A stretch of 64,000 bases of DNA from Glandiceps talaboti (taxonomy: Eukaryota; Hemichordata; Enteropneusta; Spengelidae), in NCBI RefSeq assembly GCF_964340395.1, contig NC_135552.1, forward strand, positions 16,969,194-17,033,193, read 5' to 3'. The notes under the pieces are model-generated. The model saw only the letters and a program-made list of their open reading frames with translations. It searched no databases and was not told the DNA's origin. A program made the translations under genes and the position numbers. This document shows, piece after piece, positions 1 to 27,211 of this stretch. Numbering within the stretch: position 1 is the stretch's first letter; every line of letters begins with the position of its first letter.

Positions 1-240
1 TCAATACAAGCGTAATGAAGACAGAAATCAGTCTGACTGGACTTTTCCTTTAAGTTGATAGCAGTAACAATACAAGTGTACTGAAGACAGAAATAAGTCT
101 GAATGGACTTTTCCTTTAAGTTGATAGCAGTCAAGTGTACTGAAGGCAGAAATAAGTCTGACTAGACTTTAAAGAAAGTTGATAGTCGTAATCAATACAA
201 TTGTACTAAGACAAAAATAAGCCTATCGGCGGACTTTCCT
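1..240. repeat. Minisatellite, about 4 units of about 65 bp
   Basis: Four degenerate head-to-tail units share the blocks CAATACAAGTGTACTGAAGA, CAGAAATAAGTCTGA and GGACTTTTCCTTTAAGTTGA. The array lies in an intron of PLPP-like gene C, downstream of its fourth exon on the minus strand. No coding potential is visible. Confidence 0.75.
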
Positions 241-333
241 TGTGATAAAGAACTAGGGACTGACAATGTATAAATAAATACCAACGTTAATCAATAAGTA
301 TACATCATTTCATATAAGGAAACACACACTTAC

Positions 334-2882
<2,549 letters not shown>

Positions 2883-5800
2883 GACGGCCAGCTCAGCATG
2901 CAGTTCTAGCAGAAGCCTTCACCCTTAAAACTGTTTAAATATTCGATTTTCTCATCCAAAGAGCAGGACCGTTGAAGCTCCTGAACACGCGGTAATCACC
3001 CTTCTCACTATACCTGTCACCATGGATGTATTACACACACCTCACCGTTAGTAGAAGTATGTCAACACTCGTTGTAATAGACGTCTGTACCTGCAGTGCT
3101 AGTGTTTGGTAAAGGTGTTTTTGTGTCATAGGATGAGGTCACCAACGAGATACATATGAATGACTTCCGCATTAATTATTAAGCTTCGGGGTTGCCCATC
3201 TTAACTCAACAGGCGCACTGCGTGCAAAGTGTACTGGCGTGAACTAGTACATGTACCTATACGTAATAATACGTAACGCGTCTGAAGGATTTGTGTGGTT
3301 CTGTGAAATTATGAATAGCAACAAACCATTGACATCACAAAAGAACAACTGACTGACTCGTCAGGTGAGGATGGGAAGTTGAGGGTGGCATGTCGGAGAT
3401 TTTTTTTTGTCTCTCGCTCACCCCCCCCCCCCCGTATCTTTGCATACGCATTGGCTAATACATTGTCAACAGTAGCCTGGCTATCTGTTGGTAAAAAGGT
3501 GAACATAACACAGGTTGGAGGTCCGTCCATCATCAATCCTGAAAGGGGATTGTCACACTGAAACCCGTTGAATGGTCAAATACCGAATTCATTGTATGAC
3601 TTTATCGGATTCGAATAAATTAACATTGTCTACGTGACAAAAGTGAAAGTAGATTCAGTGTTACAGTATCAGATAGATTTACACAAGAAAAGTCAGTGAC
3701 GTAATACTAGTTGGCCTGGCAACATACTCCATTTCTAGAATACTTTATATATTTAGGAGAGTCACGAGGCAAAACCATTTCCGCTTGTCAATGAATTCGT
3801 TGATGTGAATAAAAGACCCACAATGCAATGCATAAAATCAGTTTAAATTTAATAACAATTCTGTTGAAACGATGTTGAAGACAGCTTATTGCGTCTATAT
3901 CGGATTACCTAGTCACAGAAAGGTGCATTTTGGTACCAACTTACCTATAAAATAGAATTACCACAAATAGAAAGAGCCATTTATGTCAAATAATATAGAT
4001 GCAAGGCTACAATGACATACATTCCAAAAGCTTGTACATCGATCCAAATGACGCTTTGATTTATTTGGTAACAAAGTATCTACTAAACAGTCAACATTTA
4101 TATGAAACAGTTAATATCCGCAGCAAAACTATTAAGGTAAATAATATTAAACAAACGCTATCTTCGTAACAGTAAACTCCATTCATAATTGTCGAAACTG
4201 AAATATTTTGAGCTTGAACAAAACACCATATACATTACTATATGAACATAAATAGAAATAAGTCTCCCCGAACGAAAATGATATGAATTTACTGTTGTTA
4301 AACGAAGACAGCGTTTGTTTAATATTAGCACTTCAGCTCAACAGGTCACGTGATCTATGAAACCAGCTTGTGGTGTTCTTTTGACAACTATTGTGTTTTG
4401 CATACGATTCAATTCCATTTTCACAAAGAATCGTCAACGGAATTGCTTTCTCGAAGAACATGTAATCCGAGAATCCAACTAATCAATGCAACGTACTCCA
4501 AGACATTTGATGTGATAATTTTTATCTTTTATTCTTTAAATTATCAGCTGTGTGTGTAGTATCTAAAACAAGAAAGTTCATTTATTTAACAAAAAAAATA
4601 CAAAATAGATTTATACATAGATTGGAAACATTGAATTAACTAGCCCTGTATTACTAAGTGTAGGTCTATAAGCCTAATAGACCATTGCATCGTGAATTAG
4701 TCTTGGTTATTGATTAGTGTTATCGACGATTCTTTGGATTAAAAACTATAATCCTCTGGAATAAATTAATGTTAGAGTGATACTTTCACATGTGAGAAGT
4801 GGTGCGTCTCTTAGATAAATCTTATAATCTATTCACAAACACACAATTTAACAATATTGATCTTAACTTACTTGTGAAGTACATACGATATATGACGGTG
4901 ATCACGTGACGTTCACGTGCTAACAAAAGATATAATTTCTTCTAATTTAGTGTCAACACAGTCTGTTCTCTCTGTTTATATAACAAACGTTTCTCTAGCA
5001 CCAAGCATAATGAGGCCTGCCATGTTTTTTAATTTCCATTTCTCTGTGAAATAGCATATCCCTACTTTACTACGGACAAAAATCATATTGAATTGTCTCA
5101 TTCAATTTTGTTATTTTTGTAATACGAGATATACATAATTATCACGTGGAAACATCTTAATATACATTCACTATTTTATCTGTGTATGTAGTGCGGAAGG
5201 CATCAATTAACGTTGTTGTTATTATTATACTGTAGCCTAGTGTCTGCATACTTTTTATGGTATTTCTGTTTCATATGATGGCTAATCTTTTATTGAATTT
5301 CTGAAGTTCTGTTTTGAACAAGTTGTCGATCTTTTAGGTACATGATAATGACGTCCAAGTGAAATCCTAATCTATATCCAGAGATGGTATGATTCATTTT
5401 TTACACCCATTTTGTACACCCTATATATTTATATTATTTTTGCACATCAGTGCAGGGAAATCGAAATCTCACGGATTGTTCTGGATATAAAAATGATCAA
5501 GTGCATTAGAGTTGACATTTACTCATATATTGATATTCTTAACATTAACATAGCAACATTGTAATTACTAGTAAGTATGATAACACTTTTTCTGTCAATA
5601 GTTTTGCTTGATTTTCAACTGACAGTAAAGTTTTTTTTATGCACCAATAGTTTTAAACTTACCATTGTACCATCGAACTAAGCCTACAGTTCAAAAATTT
5701 TGGTACATCTAATTGTTCCTAGATCGTCCAGAGGTAGAAATACAAATACAGTGGGCTAATGGAAGACTTGAAGTATTTACATTTCAACGTTATTCGCCAT

Positions 5801-7066
5801 CTAATAAAGAACGACTGAGACGAAGGGTACACGATATACATTGAATTAGCGACAAACTCGTTTTTTTTTCGATGATAATTCATCATTCTAAATATTGTGT
5901 ACACCCGAAGCTTTATGGAAGAACTGCAGGGTCTTAATGGTATGTATGATGGACGATTTTGGTCATATCGTATTCCTTCACGGTCTACTAGTAATGTTTG
6001 TCACGTGATGACCCGGGAGGGAGTGCAGTACCGCAAAGAATAAAGTATAACCATCACTAATTAACGGCTAGTCACATTACAGTATTTAAAATGTACAATG
6101 CAAAATTGTTACATGTCATAGAAGTTGAACAAACAGTGCTATTCTCATCAACATTAAGTTATTTCTTCAAATATTTGTAATTATACTATAATTATACACG
6201 GTGACATTTTGAACCCTTGCCAGGAGTGAACAAAGATATTTCGATGCAAAGACAGACATTGTGAATTTGTCACGTGATCAACAACCACGCTTTTCAATAC
6301 ATAATTGTACTTTTTAACGTAATTTTACTTGGCTTTTAAAACCAATTTCATAATTGATGACGTCACTATGACTGACGTCATCGTGTAAGTGGTTACGTCA
6401 TGATCTGAAATATTACTAGTACTAAATTCTACATCATCTTACCAATTATTATCTAACCGTATTTGTTTCTGTCTTGAGCTTCATTATAATAACAATTACC
6501 AGTTTATAACAATTCACACATCTGTAAAATCCATCGGATATTAAATTGCTTTTCAGGCAAGAATTCTTCTCACGAGTTTTATGTACACAAGAAACTTGTA
6601 TTTTTTAAAAATATTTTCATTTCTGAATTGATGAACCATCGCAATTTTGTGGCGAAAATTTGAAATAAAATACTGACTAGATAATACTGATAAACATAGA
6701 CTGTATTAATTTTTAAAAAAAAGACATTTCCTTTTTAGAAAGCCCTGTCAAAATTATTTCCCTTTCACTTTTGGGGGGAAAAGTTTGAATAGTACTTTTC
6801 GTAGTTTAAAAAAAATGGATGTTGAAATTATTCTACCCAGTGTCTTTGTGTATGCACTCGGTCGTGTACTCTTCATATATGTACTGCATTGTGTATACAC
6901 ACTGCCACCATGTACCCCTCACTCAGGCTGTGAAAGCAATTAACTTATTGCATTATTTATACCCTTTAAAAGTGGTTCATCTCATCTTGTTTAAGTTAGG
7001 AGAATTTCTTTTTAAATAAAACACAATATCCCAAATATAACGTTGCCTGTTTCGGTGGTACGTGTT
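2883..7066. other. Intergenic, gene C start to gene B end
   Basis: About 4.2 kb separates the ATG of PLPP-like gene C from the stop of gene B. The promoter of gene C must lie at its left end. I see no conserved ORF, RNA gene or long repeat; there is a short C homopolymer near 3421-3433. Other content is AT-rich unique sequence. Confidence 0.6.
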
Positions 7067-9792
7067 TCACATCGTGTATTCGTGCCAACTTGGACCGCCA
7101 TGATCGCGATGATCCCGATTAGCCGATGAAGTCGTCGTATTCCTTACCACATAGTTGGACATTTCGATGCCGCTGTCCTGTCGTCTATCGTGGCCCGTTG
7201 AGAAATATCGAAATCGGAACAAGTCACTGAGAAAGTATGCCTGATGAAAAATGAGAGAAATGGATTACTTAGGTGTTCTTATATGGTAGGGATACCTCTC
7301 CATCACAAGATGATTGAATACAACAGTTTTATAGTAGAAACATCGTCACTTCTCATTCCATACTATACTATGTGAGTCGGCTTGGGCGGGAAACGCCATC
7401 TTTTTTGCTTACTTGGCTTGACCGTAATAGTTGGTATCTGATGACACATTTTATAAATACCTCTGTGTGCACTTCGTTGATATTTCACAAAATGTTCAAC
7501 TAATGGCCGTCAACATGGTCAAGGCTGAGATAAGCTATAAACGTTCCATACTGAGATAAACTCTATAAGTGACCGGATTTTGAACAGCAAGTCGTGCACA
7601 TCTCGTAGACAGAGTTCAAGAGAAAATGTCGGGACATACATGTATGATAAAATAAATGATATTGGTATTTTTTCCGCTTCAGTAGTTCCAAGTACTTTCC
7701 CGCCAACCTAACACCTCAATATGAATTTGATTTTAGACATACATCATGTAGATAGATTATGTGAATCTATAAAATCAAAGTTTTTAGCTAAAATGGTAAC
7801 TTTTTTTCGAAATTTTCAAAAAATATCTTACACATAACAACAAATATCTAAGTATTGACGAAAAAGTATTTACCATTCCGACGGCAATAGCGACACCAAG
7901 AACAGCGCCCCCTATGACATCACTCAGAAAATTATAGAAATCGTAGACTCTCAACAACGCGATTGCAGTAGCACCCAAAAGACATACTATCTGGAGTAAT
8001 GGTTTTACCAATCTTGCACCCCTCCAAAGTAGACGACCTTGGATGTACATCTAGAAAAAAAATGTCACGGAAAATTTAAGTGGATTAGAATGACGGTTTT
8101 CACTGTGTTTAATAGTAACGGTAGGTCTTAGCTATAGACTATTGATTACACGCATGTTATACATGGGTTTCTACTAGAAACGGAATAAAGAACACTTAAT
8201 CCATTATCTTATCAATTTATCGAGAAATATGAAATTGGTTATTGGTTGTGTTTAATCGGGCATGAAATTAAGATACACCAAACTTGCACTGTGACACAGT
8301 TACATACAGAGAGACAGAATACACAGGGGGCACAATCATACACTTATCAACACATGTACAGCACGTTCAAAACAGTGTTACTCAGTACAATATTTTACAG
8401 TGGGTGACAATTAACGAAAGAATATACACAGCCCATATTAATACTGGGTACCTCAGTCCTAGATTATATAAGCAAGGTCTTCGCAATCATTTTGTAGAAA
8501 GAGTTGGATGACGTTAAATTGAATCTGTCACGTACATTGCCTAATTTGAACATGAGGCTACAGACAACAGACAAATGAAAATACTCACGGCTAGGAACGT
8601 CAGGGCATAGAAAGCTATGGCCGCATGGAATGATGGGAAAGATTCTCTGTAAAAAAAAAAAGAAGCCAAAATGAAGCGTAAATAAGAAACATTGTTGGCC
8701 TTAGGATTACGGTCCATTATGAGCCTGAATGAAACTAACTTTGTATAAGTGCTTGCATATACATTGTAAAGTAACTCATGTACATAAATTATGAAACAGA
8801 CTGAGTTCACAACTATAGAAAAGTAAATGGACAGTAAACTTTCAATAGTGACAAGTTAACACTTCCCTTGATAAACGCAAAGAAACAAACTAACTAACAA
8901 AACAAGCCAACACGATTAAATAATTTACAGGACTCAACATTATACTATAAAAGTACGGTGGCGGATGTAAGTCTCAATCCGTTCTAATAGGAAACTTGCA
9001 ATCCAGACTGAGCATGCTCAGACGCAAAGGATTATGGGATTATCTGTGGTTATCATAATAATTTATCTGGACCTACCTATAAAATAAACCTCCCACACTG
9101 GTCAGGGTAAATATGAATTGATTATTGGTGGTTATAAACAATGTAACAATATTGTTTACGATACTAATTGATTAGTATTTATTGTCACATTTCCCATGAT
9201 ACAACATTCAACATGGTTGGTTTGCAAGTTCCCTATTCAATCCTTGTTCATCACGCCACTCTTCAAAAAACTCCACCCTGTGTTTAGTTTCGATTACCGA
9301 GACTCTCACCGCTGGAGGCTCTTCTACGAGACCACCCAGACGATTGGGGTGGTGTCATAGGCAGAGAATACGGCGGCGAGAGTCTGGGTAACCGAGCCTA
9401 CTCTGTGCTTACCTCGCCTTATCAGCCATGTCTTCATTAGCTGTACAAGGCACTCCAAATATGAGACCAGGCTGGGAACAGTTGAATTTACTTTCGTCCG
9501 GTTTACACAGCTCCCAAAAGTTTGGACGAAGAGCACCAACCAATCGTTTTATGAGGATAGTGAAAACAAATGTGATGCTAACACCAAATAGATAGAGACC
9601 GGCGATTTTATACATGTTAGCGATGAGCGGATTGACAGTGCATCGACAGGGGCGACACTGCTGACGTTCCGGGTAATCTTTACGTAGTCGAATGCAGTAA
9701 AAGAGGATCTCACCAAACATTAGCTGTAAATAGATAAATAGATATGATAAAAAATATAAATAAATAACTAAATAACTAACTAACTAACTAAC

Positions 9793-9827
<35 letters not shown>

Positions 9828-10304
9828 ATACACATATGTAAATAAATAAATAAATCAATTAATTAATTAATTGAAGACGTAACGATTGTGTTTGTGTTTT
9901 TCTTATTTGATTTATATGGAGATTAAAAGGAGTTAAGAGATCGTCTTTAACTTTTAGTATTAACTGTCAACCTATTTAATGTACTTGATAATAGAAAAGT
10001 CACAACAAAGAATGGAGAAAAAAAGTCGCGAAATTTAGGAAAGACGACCGGCCGGTCGGACAGACAGACAGACAGACGGAGAGCAAAAAACAAAACAAAC
10101 AAAGCAGGAAGGCAAAACAGACAGACAGACAGGCAGACAGATAAACAAACAACAACCAAACAAACAAACGAACACACATACACACACACACAGAAATCAG
10201 AAATGCGGAAAGACCTATCAAGTAAAAAACAGAAAGACAAATGAATACATACATACATACATACATACATACATACATACATACATACATACATACATAC
10301 ACAC

Positions 10305-10373
<69 letters not shown>

Positions 10374-12211
10374 GACTAGACAATAACATATAACAGTATA
10401 CAATGTCAGTACTCACTATAATGATAAGTCCAGCTGCAGCTATAATCAAATATAGTTCAGGTATGGTTTCATCTCGGAGTGGATACCGGATATCGACGTC
10501 ATTACATCTAAAGCCTCGATCTTGTGACGGCAGATAATCCAACCCATAATAGTATGGAATAACAACAAGTGCAACTAAAAATGGAAACAGTAAATATATA
10601 ATATATATAACATATACGCATACATGTCACACCATGACATATGTCATTCGTGAAAACAGGGGTCAACAGGGCCATACACAGTGCCCCGTTGCGGATGTGT
10701 TGTGTATGTTTTAACCACCTGTTGATTGTTACCTTGACAACAAGAGATAAGCTATATCGAGTGATGAAGATGATCATACATTTTCAACTGAGACTGGTCA
10801 CCAAAATGTGCTGCCTTAGTATGGAGATTAATTTGATGAAGTAAAATTTACAATTTGTCATATAGGAATGCATACAGTATTATGTGTATTTCAGTATATT
10901 ATGTGTATATTCGGCCATATAAAACAGTCAGCAGTCTTTCAATGCGGACGATTTACCAGCACGTTATACTTTTCCACAATTACTATGCAGATAACAATTA
11001 TTGTTGTAATTGACTTTTATCGACATAACTGCGCATGCCAAGCTATAGTAGAGTTATGTCATTATCGATTACAAATCCGTCCGTACGTGTACGTATGTAT
11101 ACTATGAAATCAGTAGCTACATTGCCATCTTATCGAAATTCTTGTAGCGCTACGATATAGGCATGGTCACAAATAGAAAGTTATGCCTGCGGTCAATGAT
11201 AAAGACTTCAGTAATGTTAACCTCTGTGTTTAAAATTACTCAATAGTGGCTTGCTGTGCACGTTGTACAGCGTCTATGTGAATACAGTACTTCGTGATTC
11301 ATGGTCTAACGGCATTGTCTAAAGGGTGTAAACAGGGAAGCCATTCCCCCTCGATCTATTGTCTATGTTCAAACACTAATCGTCTTACAGTATCAACTTG
11401 AACGGTCGTGTCTATACACAAAGAGATAGAGCAGTAAGGCCCCCGTCATTGCTTTCAATTAAACTATAAAAAACGTACTACTACACTATCGAGGTCAAAA
11501 CAACCATTACTCGGAATGATATGCAAAATATCTTTATCATTAGAATTGATCGACTTCCTCGGTTTTAAATGACAGTTTCATAATTACTGTACAACCGAGA
11601 TAATACAACGTTTGTAATAATCGTATGATTTAATAATACCATTTTTTTTGTTTATGTCGTCAAATCAGACCATTATGGGATTACAAAAAAAATGAAGACC
11701 CTGATACTTCCGTAATGGAGAGCGAACTGATCGTCCCACTCATAGAAAGTTGTATGTACTAACTATAGCATGCAGTGTCATATCTTTGACTGTCATCTAT
11801 TTGTAATAAATACACAGTCAATATGTCAGTTTGTGGAATGCCTAACGGAGCTGTCATCCATGGCGTACTGTTTCATTGTAGTTTTCACAACGGTTGTCGC
11901 TGTCCCCATGTTTTGGGCACAACTAGGAAGTATATTGTACCTGTCAAGTTGTGTTGGGATTAATTTTCACGAGGTCAGTCTGTCAAGAAGAACGGTGGTG
12001 GCTTAACTGTGTTTCTTCGGACAGAACGGACACGGAGATTGCATGCCGTTTGTGTACACCCTCGAGCTTGCTAGTGTTTTATAACTGTCATTTATATAAA
12101 AAAGACTATTGTATTCAAACAATAAAACTCATTGGGAATAAAGTATCACTCACCTGCTCCTAGGAATATGACAAAATCGACGAACACGTTGAAACATCGA
12201 ATGTCCGCCAT
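7067..12211 (-). CDS. Phospholipid phosphatase-like protein, gene B (311 aa, probable pseudophosphatase)
   Basis: Complete six-exon PLPP-like gene. Exons: 12211-12154 (ATG, MADIRCFNV), 10574-10417, 9723-9413, 8646-8589, 8050-7874 and 7240-7067 (TGA). They sum to 936 nt, exactly 312 codons, with all GT-AG sites. The fold markers are present: GFRCNDVDIRYP in loop 1, the CRPCRC loop, and C1 with K131-x6-R138-P139. C2 reads PSFHAA (S181-F182-H183), so the His stays but the Gly of SGH is Phe. C3 reads LLRVYDFYNFLSDV: the Ser of SR is Leu228, the nucleophilic His is Asn235 and the next His is Phe236, while Arg229 and Asp239 remain. Without the C3 His, phosphatidate-type phosphatase chemistry is not expected. 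Vertebrate PLPPR proteins are a known precedent for such losses. The cytoplasmic tail is polar and carries SGIEMSNYVV, similar in place to the tail of gene A. The membrane fold and frame are intact, so this is a diverged gene rather than a pseudogene. Confidence 0.9.
8986..9237. mobile_element. MITE-like repeat, copy 1 of about 252 bp
   Basis: Begins AATAGGAAACTTGCAATCC and ends GGTTTGCAAGTTCCCTATT, imperfect terminal inverted repeats. A second copy at 23372-23623 matches along its whole length, including CAGACTGAGCATGCTCAG. It lies in an intron of PLPP-like gene B. No coding capacity. Confidence 0.8.
9290..9403. repeat. Imperfect foldback, same family as 62103-62193
   Basis: Left arm ATTACCGAGACTCTCACCGC and right arm GGCGAGAGTCTGGGTAACCG are imperfect inverted repeats around a short spacer containing CTACGAGAC. 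The same arms and spacer word recur at 62103-62193 with a better match. It is intronic in PLPP-like gene B, about 10 bases from the donor of exon 3. Confidence 0.65.
9763..9860. repeat. (AAAT)n/(AACT)n microsatellite
   Basis: Tetranucleotide run in an intron of PLPP-like gene B, just beyond the acceptor of exon 3. Confidence 0.9.
10054..10375. repeat. Compound (ACAG)n-(ATAC)n-(AGAC)n microsatellite
   Basis: The longest parts are ATAC units at about 10244-10302 and AGAC units at about 10305-10373. It lies between exons 2 and 3 of PLPP-like gene B. The long Cys/Leu/Ser/Val reading frames across it are simple-repeat translations, except that the exon 2 coding part (10417-10574) is genuine. Confidence 0.9.
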
Positions 12212-15200
12212 GACACACGATTTCCGATCTATTGAATATTATAAACAGCACTCGGTGTATATACACAGACTTCCTACGGTCAGTTTTACATTACAAAGCG
12301 CTATACAATACATACAATAACGTTGGTGTCAAAGACACAGCGACTACGAGACCGCAATACAAAAGCGATGCCCTTGCCCCGTGGGATGAAAGAGATTATG
12401 GTTGTACAGGGGTTTCGAGTTGAGTTCATCAAATATAGGCAAATCTTACAATACACCTTTTGAACCTCGCTTATGCGCGCGAAGAGGAGAACAATACATA
12501 CTAGACGTTTGTTTGTTTGTGCACCTTTTATTGACGGGGTACTGTCCATCATGTATTGGTATGCTCCTTGTACCCATAGGGGTGTGGACAACCCATACAT
12601 CATTCTAATATTAGAAATTACAAAACTTCTAAAAGTAAACAGTGTCCTTGCCAACGCTGACAGTCTTATACGTGTAAATATTTTTTTTAAATCAATAAAA
12701 GGTGGCCGTTTCTCAGCACAACATTTTTAAAATGGTGAAAAGAAAGATTTAAAAAGTGTATGTATGTATGTGTGTGTATGTATGTGTGTGTGTATGTGTG
12801 TGTGTGTGTGTATGTGTATGTGTGTGTGTATGTGTGCGTGTGTTGGTGTTGCTAAGTGATGCTAAGTTTCAACTCATAATCATATATCAAATGAGTTTAG
12901 AGACCTTTAGAAATTACAGAATGCTATGAATGTCAAGTTGATTTAAATGGATCCCGAATTAATAATAACTAGAACACACACGCTTGTATACATTGTGGTG
13001 TCGCCTCCTTGTTGTCAGTGAATGTTTTTTCCCAGATCCTGCCATAGAGGGCGTTATTTTGAAGAAGAAGAGTTGATTGATTTAATAATCTAGGATCATG
13101 GGAAATATAGAAATAAATAGGGCGGCCCAAATATGCAATTAAAAACAATAGCCTGGTGGAAAACAAATAACCTTCCAGTCTCAGAAAATATATCTGTAAG
13201 CCGCAATCTATCCCCAAACTACAACATGCATGTTTGTTTTTTGTATTTTCAGTGCTTTTCATTGCCATTTGCTGGGCTAAATGTCATCACTGTGAACAGG
13301 AATTTTCACATAAATGACGTAATTCACGACTTCAACATGATTATATATAAAATTCTGGTCTGGAATCAGTCAAAATAACAAATGGTATTTACAATCAATA
13401 AAGTTATGAAACACAATAGTATTCTGCAGACTTTTCTTAACGAAATATTGCTTTTTTTTTTTAAAGATATACAAATGTTCTGGTGTATATGAGAACACGT
13501 TCAGCAGTAATTCAGGATCACAAGTCTTAGATGCAATATGGCGCAAACGTTCCGTATTGTGATTCTGAAACTTGTAATGTACTCGGTTTGAGAATAATTT
13601 GGGTAATTTTGCACATGACAGCAACGTATTAGCTAACCAATGTACTATGATTTATAGCCAACAACATTACATAGTTACGGCAACACAGTGCCTACATTTA
13701 ATGAAATTTCGTCAAGGATTAGTAGTTGTAAAAATTAAAAGTTACGACTGGATGAAGGAGGTGGTAGTGGTGGTTGATTTACAGTGAAAAATTACCGAGG
13801 TGCTTACAGCGTAGTGATAGTCGGAGACAATTATATTTAAGAAATTATATATATTACTACCCTTTGGAGGTTACCATATATTTATTTTATTGGAATACAG
13901 AGTACTGATTTTAACGATAGAAGGTCAGTTCTCTCAAACTATGTCATTTATCGAGTCAAGTGTTTGGATCATAAATATTGGCAATTATTGATATGATGTA
14001 CACGCATGCGCAGTGACTAGACTTTGAAATTCACACACATGCAACTAAAGTAGGACAGTGCTTTGCATGACTAGTACACTGGCACAGTAGAAAATAATGA
14101 CAATTTGTGTTATGATATCTTTAACAGGATGACAAAGGCAACGAGTCTGGGTCCAGAACTATGTAGGTTCTTGGGTATTATCATTTTGTTTTGCAGGAAT
14201 GACATGAAAAGCTCTTATAGCTTAGAATTATAGACATTTGAAATGTTTACTGCCTCAAAGTTATTAGCTTTATCAACTGACATTTTGGCTAAGCCTATGC
14301 AAATGAACAATGACGTAATATCTTTGCTCTTGAAAAAATACACCACTGATCGAATGCATGAATCGATCTCCTTCCGTAACATAACAATTATCGTGATACT
14401 GATTGGTCGTATTACAGTTTGTGTGACCTATTAACCGGAACCATTTGTGATTACTACGGGAACTATATTTTTGAAAAAAATTGTAAATACAGTACTACAT
14501 GCGCATGCGTTAGTCTATTTATGATTCGGGTGACTAAAAGTCAACATTAAAATCAATACGTTTACAAGTGTTCGGCACGATATACAACTAACAAGATAGT
14601 GGCAGGTGTTGTTTTGTCGTGAAAATGGAATATGATTCGTGTCCAGAAATGTAAGCATACATGTGGTATGATCATATAGGTACTAAATGAAACTAAGCAA
14701 TCAATAATATTATCATATTAATGCCTCGATATCTTGGGTCATATGCCTGAGGGATATGCATGCAAAAAATGATTGGAATGTTTTCGCGCTGCCATTTTGT
14801 CGTCATCAGGGGTTAGTACTTCAGTTGGTAATATTTCCACATGTGGATAATTTGGATTAAATTTGCAGTTACAACTGCAACATATTACAAATGTAAAACA
14901 CATGCAGACTAGAACAGTGAGTCGGAGTCCCTGAGCGACCTCTATCGTATGGTGATGAAGTTTACAATTTGTCTAATCTCGCCGATCAATTGACCATCGG
15001 ATAACATCTACGTGACTTGGTCCAGCTAAACGTTCGTAAATAAAAAAAAAATTCGAAATGAAAATGATCTAAGCATAAAAATTGAAATTACTGCAAGTGA
15101 TGATTCAACGATAAGTTCTGCTTCTTGTCAAAGGTTTTATTACGTTGTTTGATCAACATTTTGAATAAAAACTTACTACTAAAGACCTATTGTATACCAT

Positions 15201-15686
15201 CGGTTTTAACGACACGATTTTCTCAATCATACAATAAATCATAGTCACTGTATATATGATAAACTCGCATAAATGACTGAAAGCGGTACTCCATCCCCTA
15301 CCGACAAACACAAAATTATTTGTAATGGTTTGCCATTTTTTTAGCCCATTGATCGTGTGACCATCCCCAGGGGAGCATTTTTTTGTGTATGTCGGAAAAT
15401 AATTTCTCTTTTTTTTAAAAAAAAAAGCACACAGTTGAGTTATATTTATATATACAAACGAAATTCATTGGAATTTTCTACGCTTATTCTATGCTTCTTT
15501 CTTCTCACTGGTTGCATGAAGTTAAATTAAAAGTTTTCTGGCTGGTATACCAACACTGCAACGAATCTATATCTGACAAGTCTTCACCAAAAGAGGGCGT
15601 CCTTCGATATCACGACTCTCGGCTCATTCTTACAGGTAGAATACATACAAAATTTGATTTGACGTTAAAAATTCTGTTAGTTCCTT
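12212..15686. other. Intergenic, gene B start to gene A end
   Basis: About 3.5 kb between the ATG of gene B and the stop of gene A. It includes a TGTA/TGTG microsatellite at about 12757-12845. Otherwise it is AT-rich with no gene that I can support. The gene B promoter should lie at the left end. Confidence 0.6.
12757..12845. repeat. (TGTA)n/(TG)n microsatellite
   Basis: Alternating TATG and TGTG units in the intergenic stretch between PLPP-like genes A and B. Confidence 0.85.
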
Positions 15687-27211
<11,525 letters not shown>

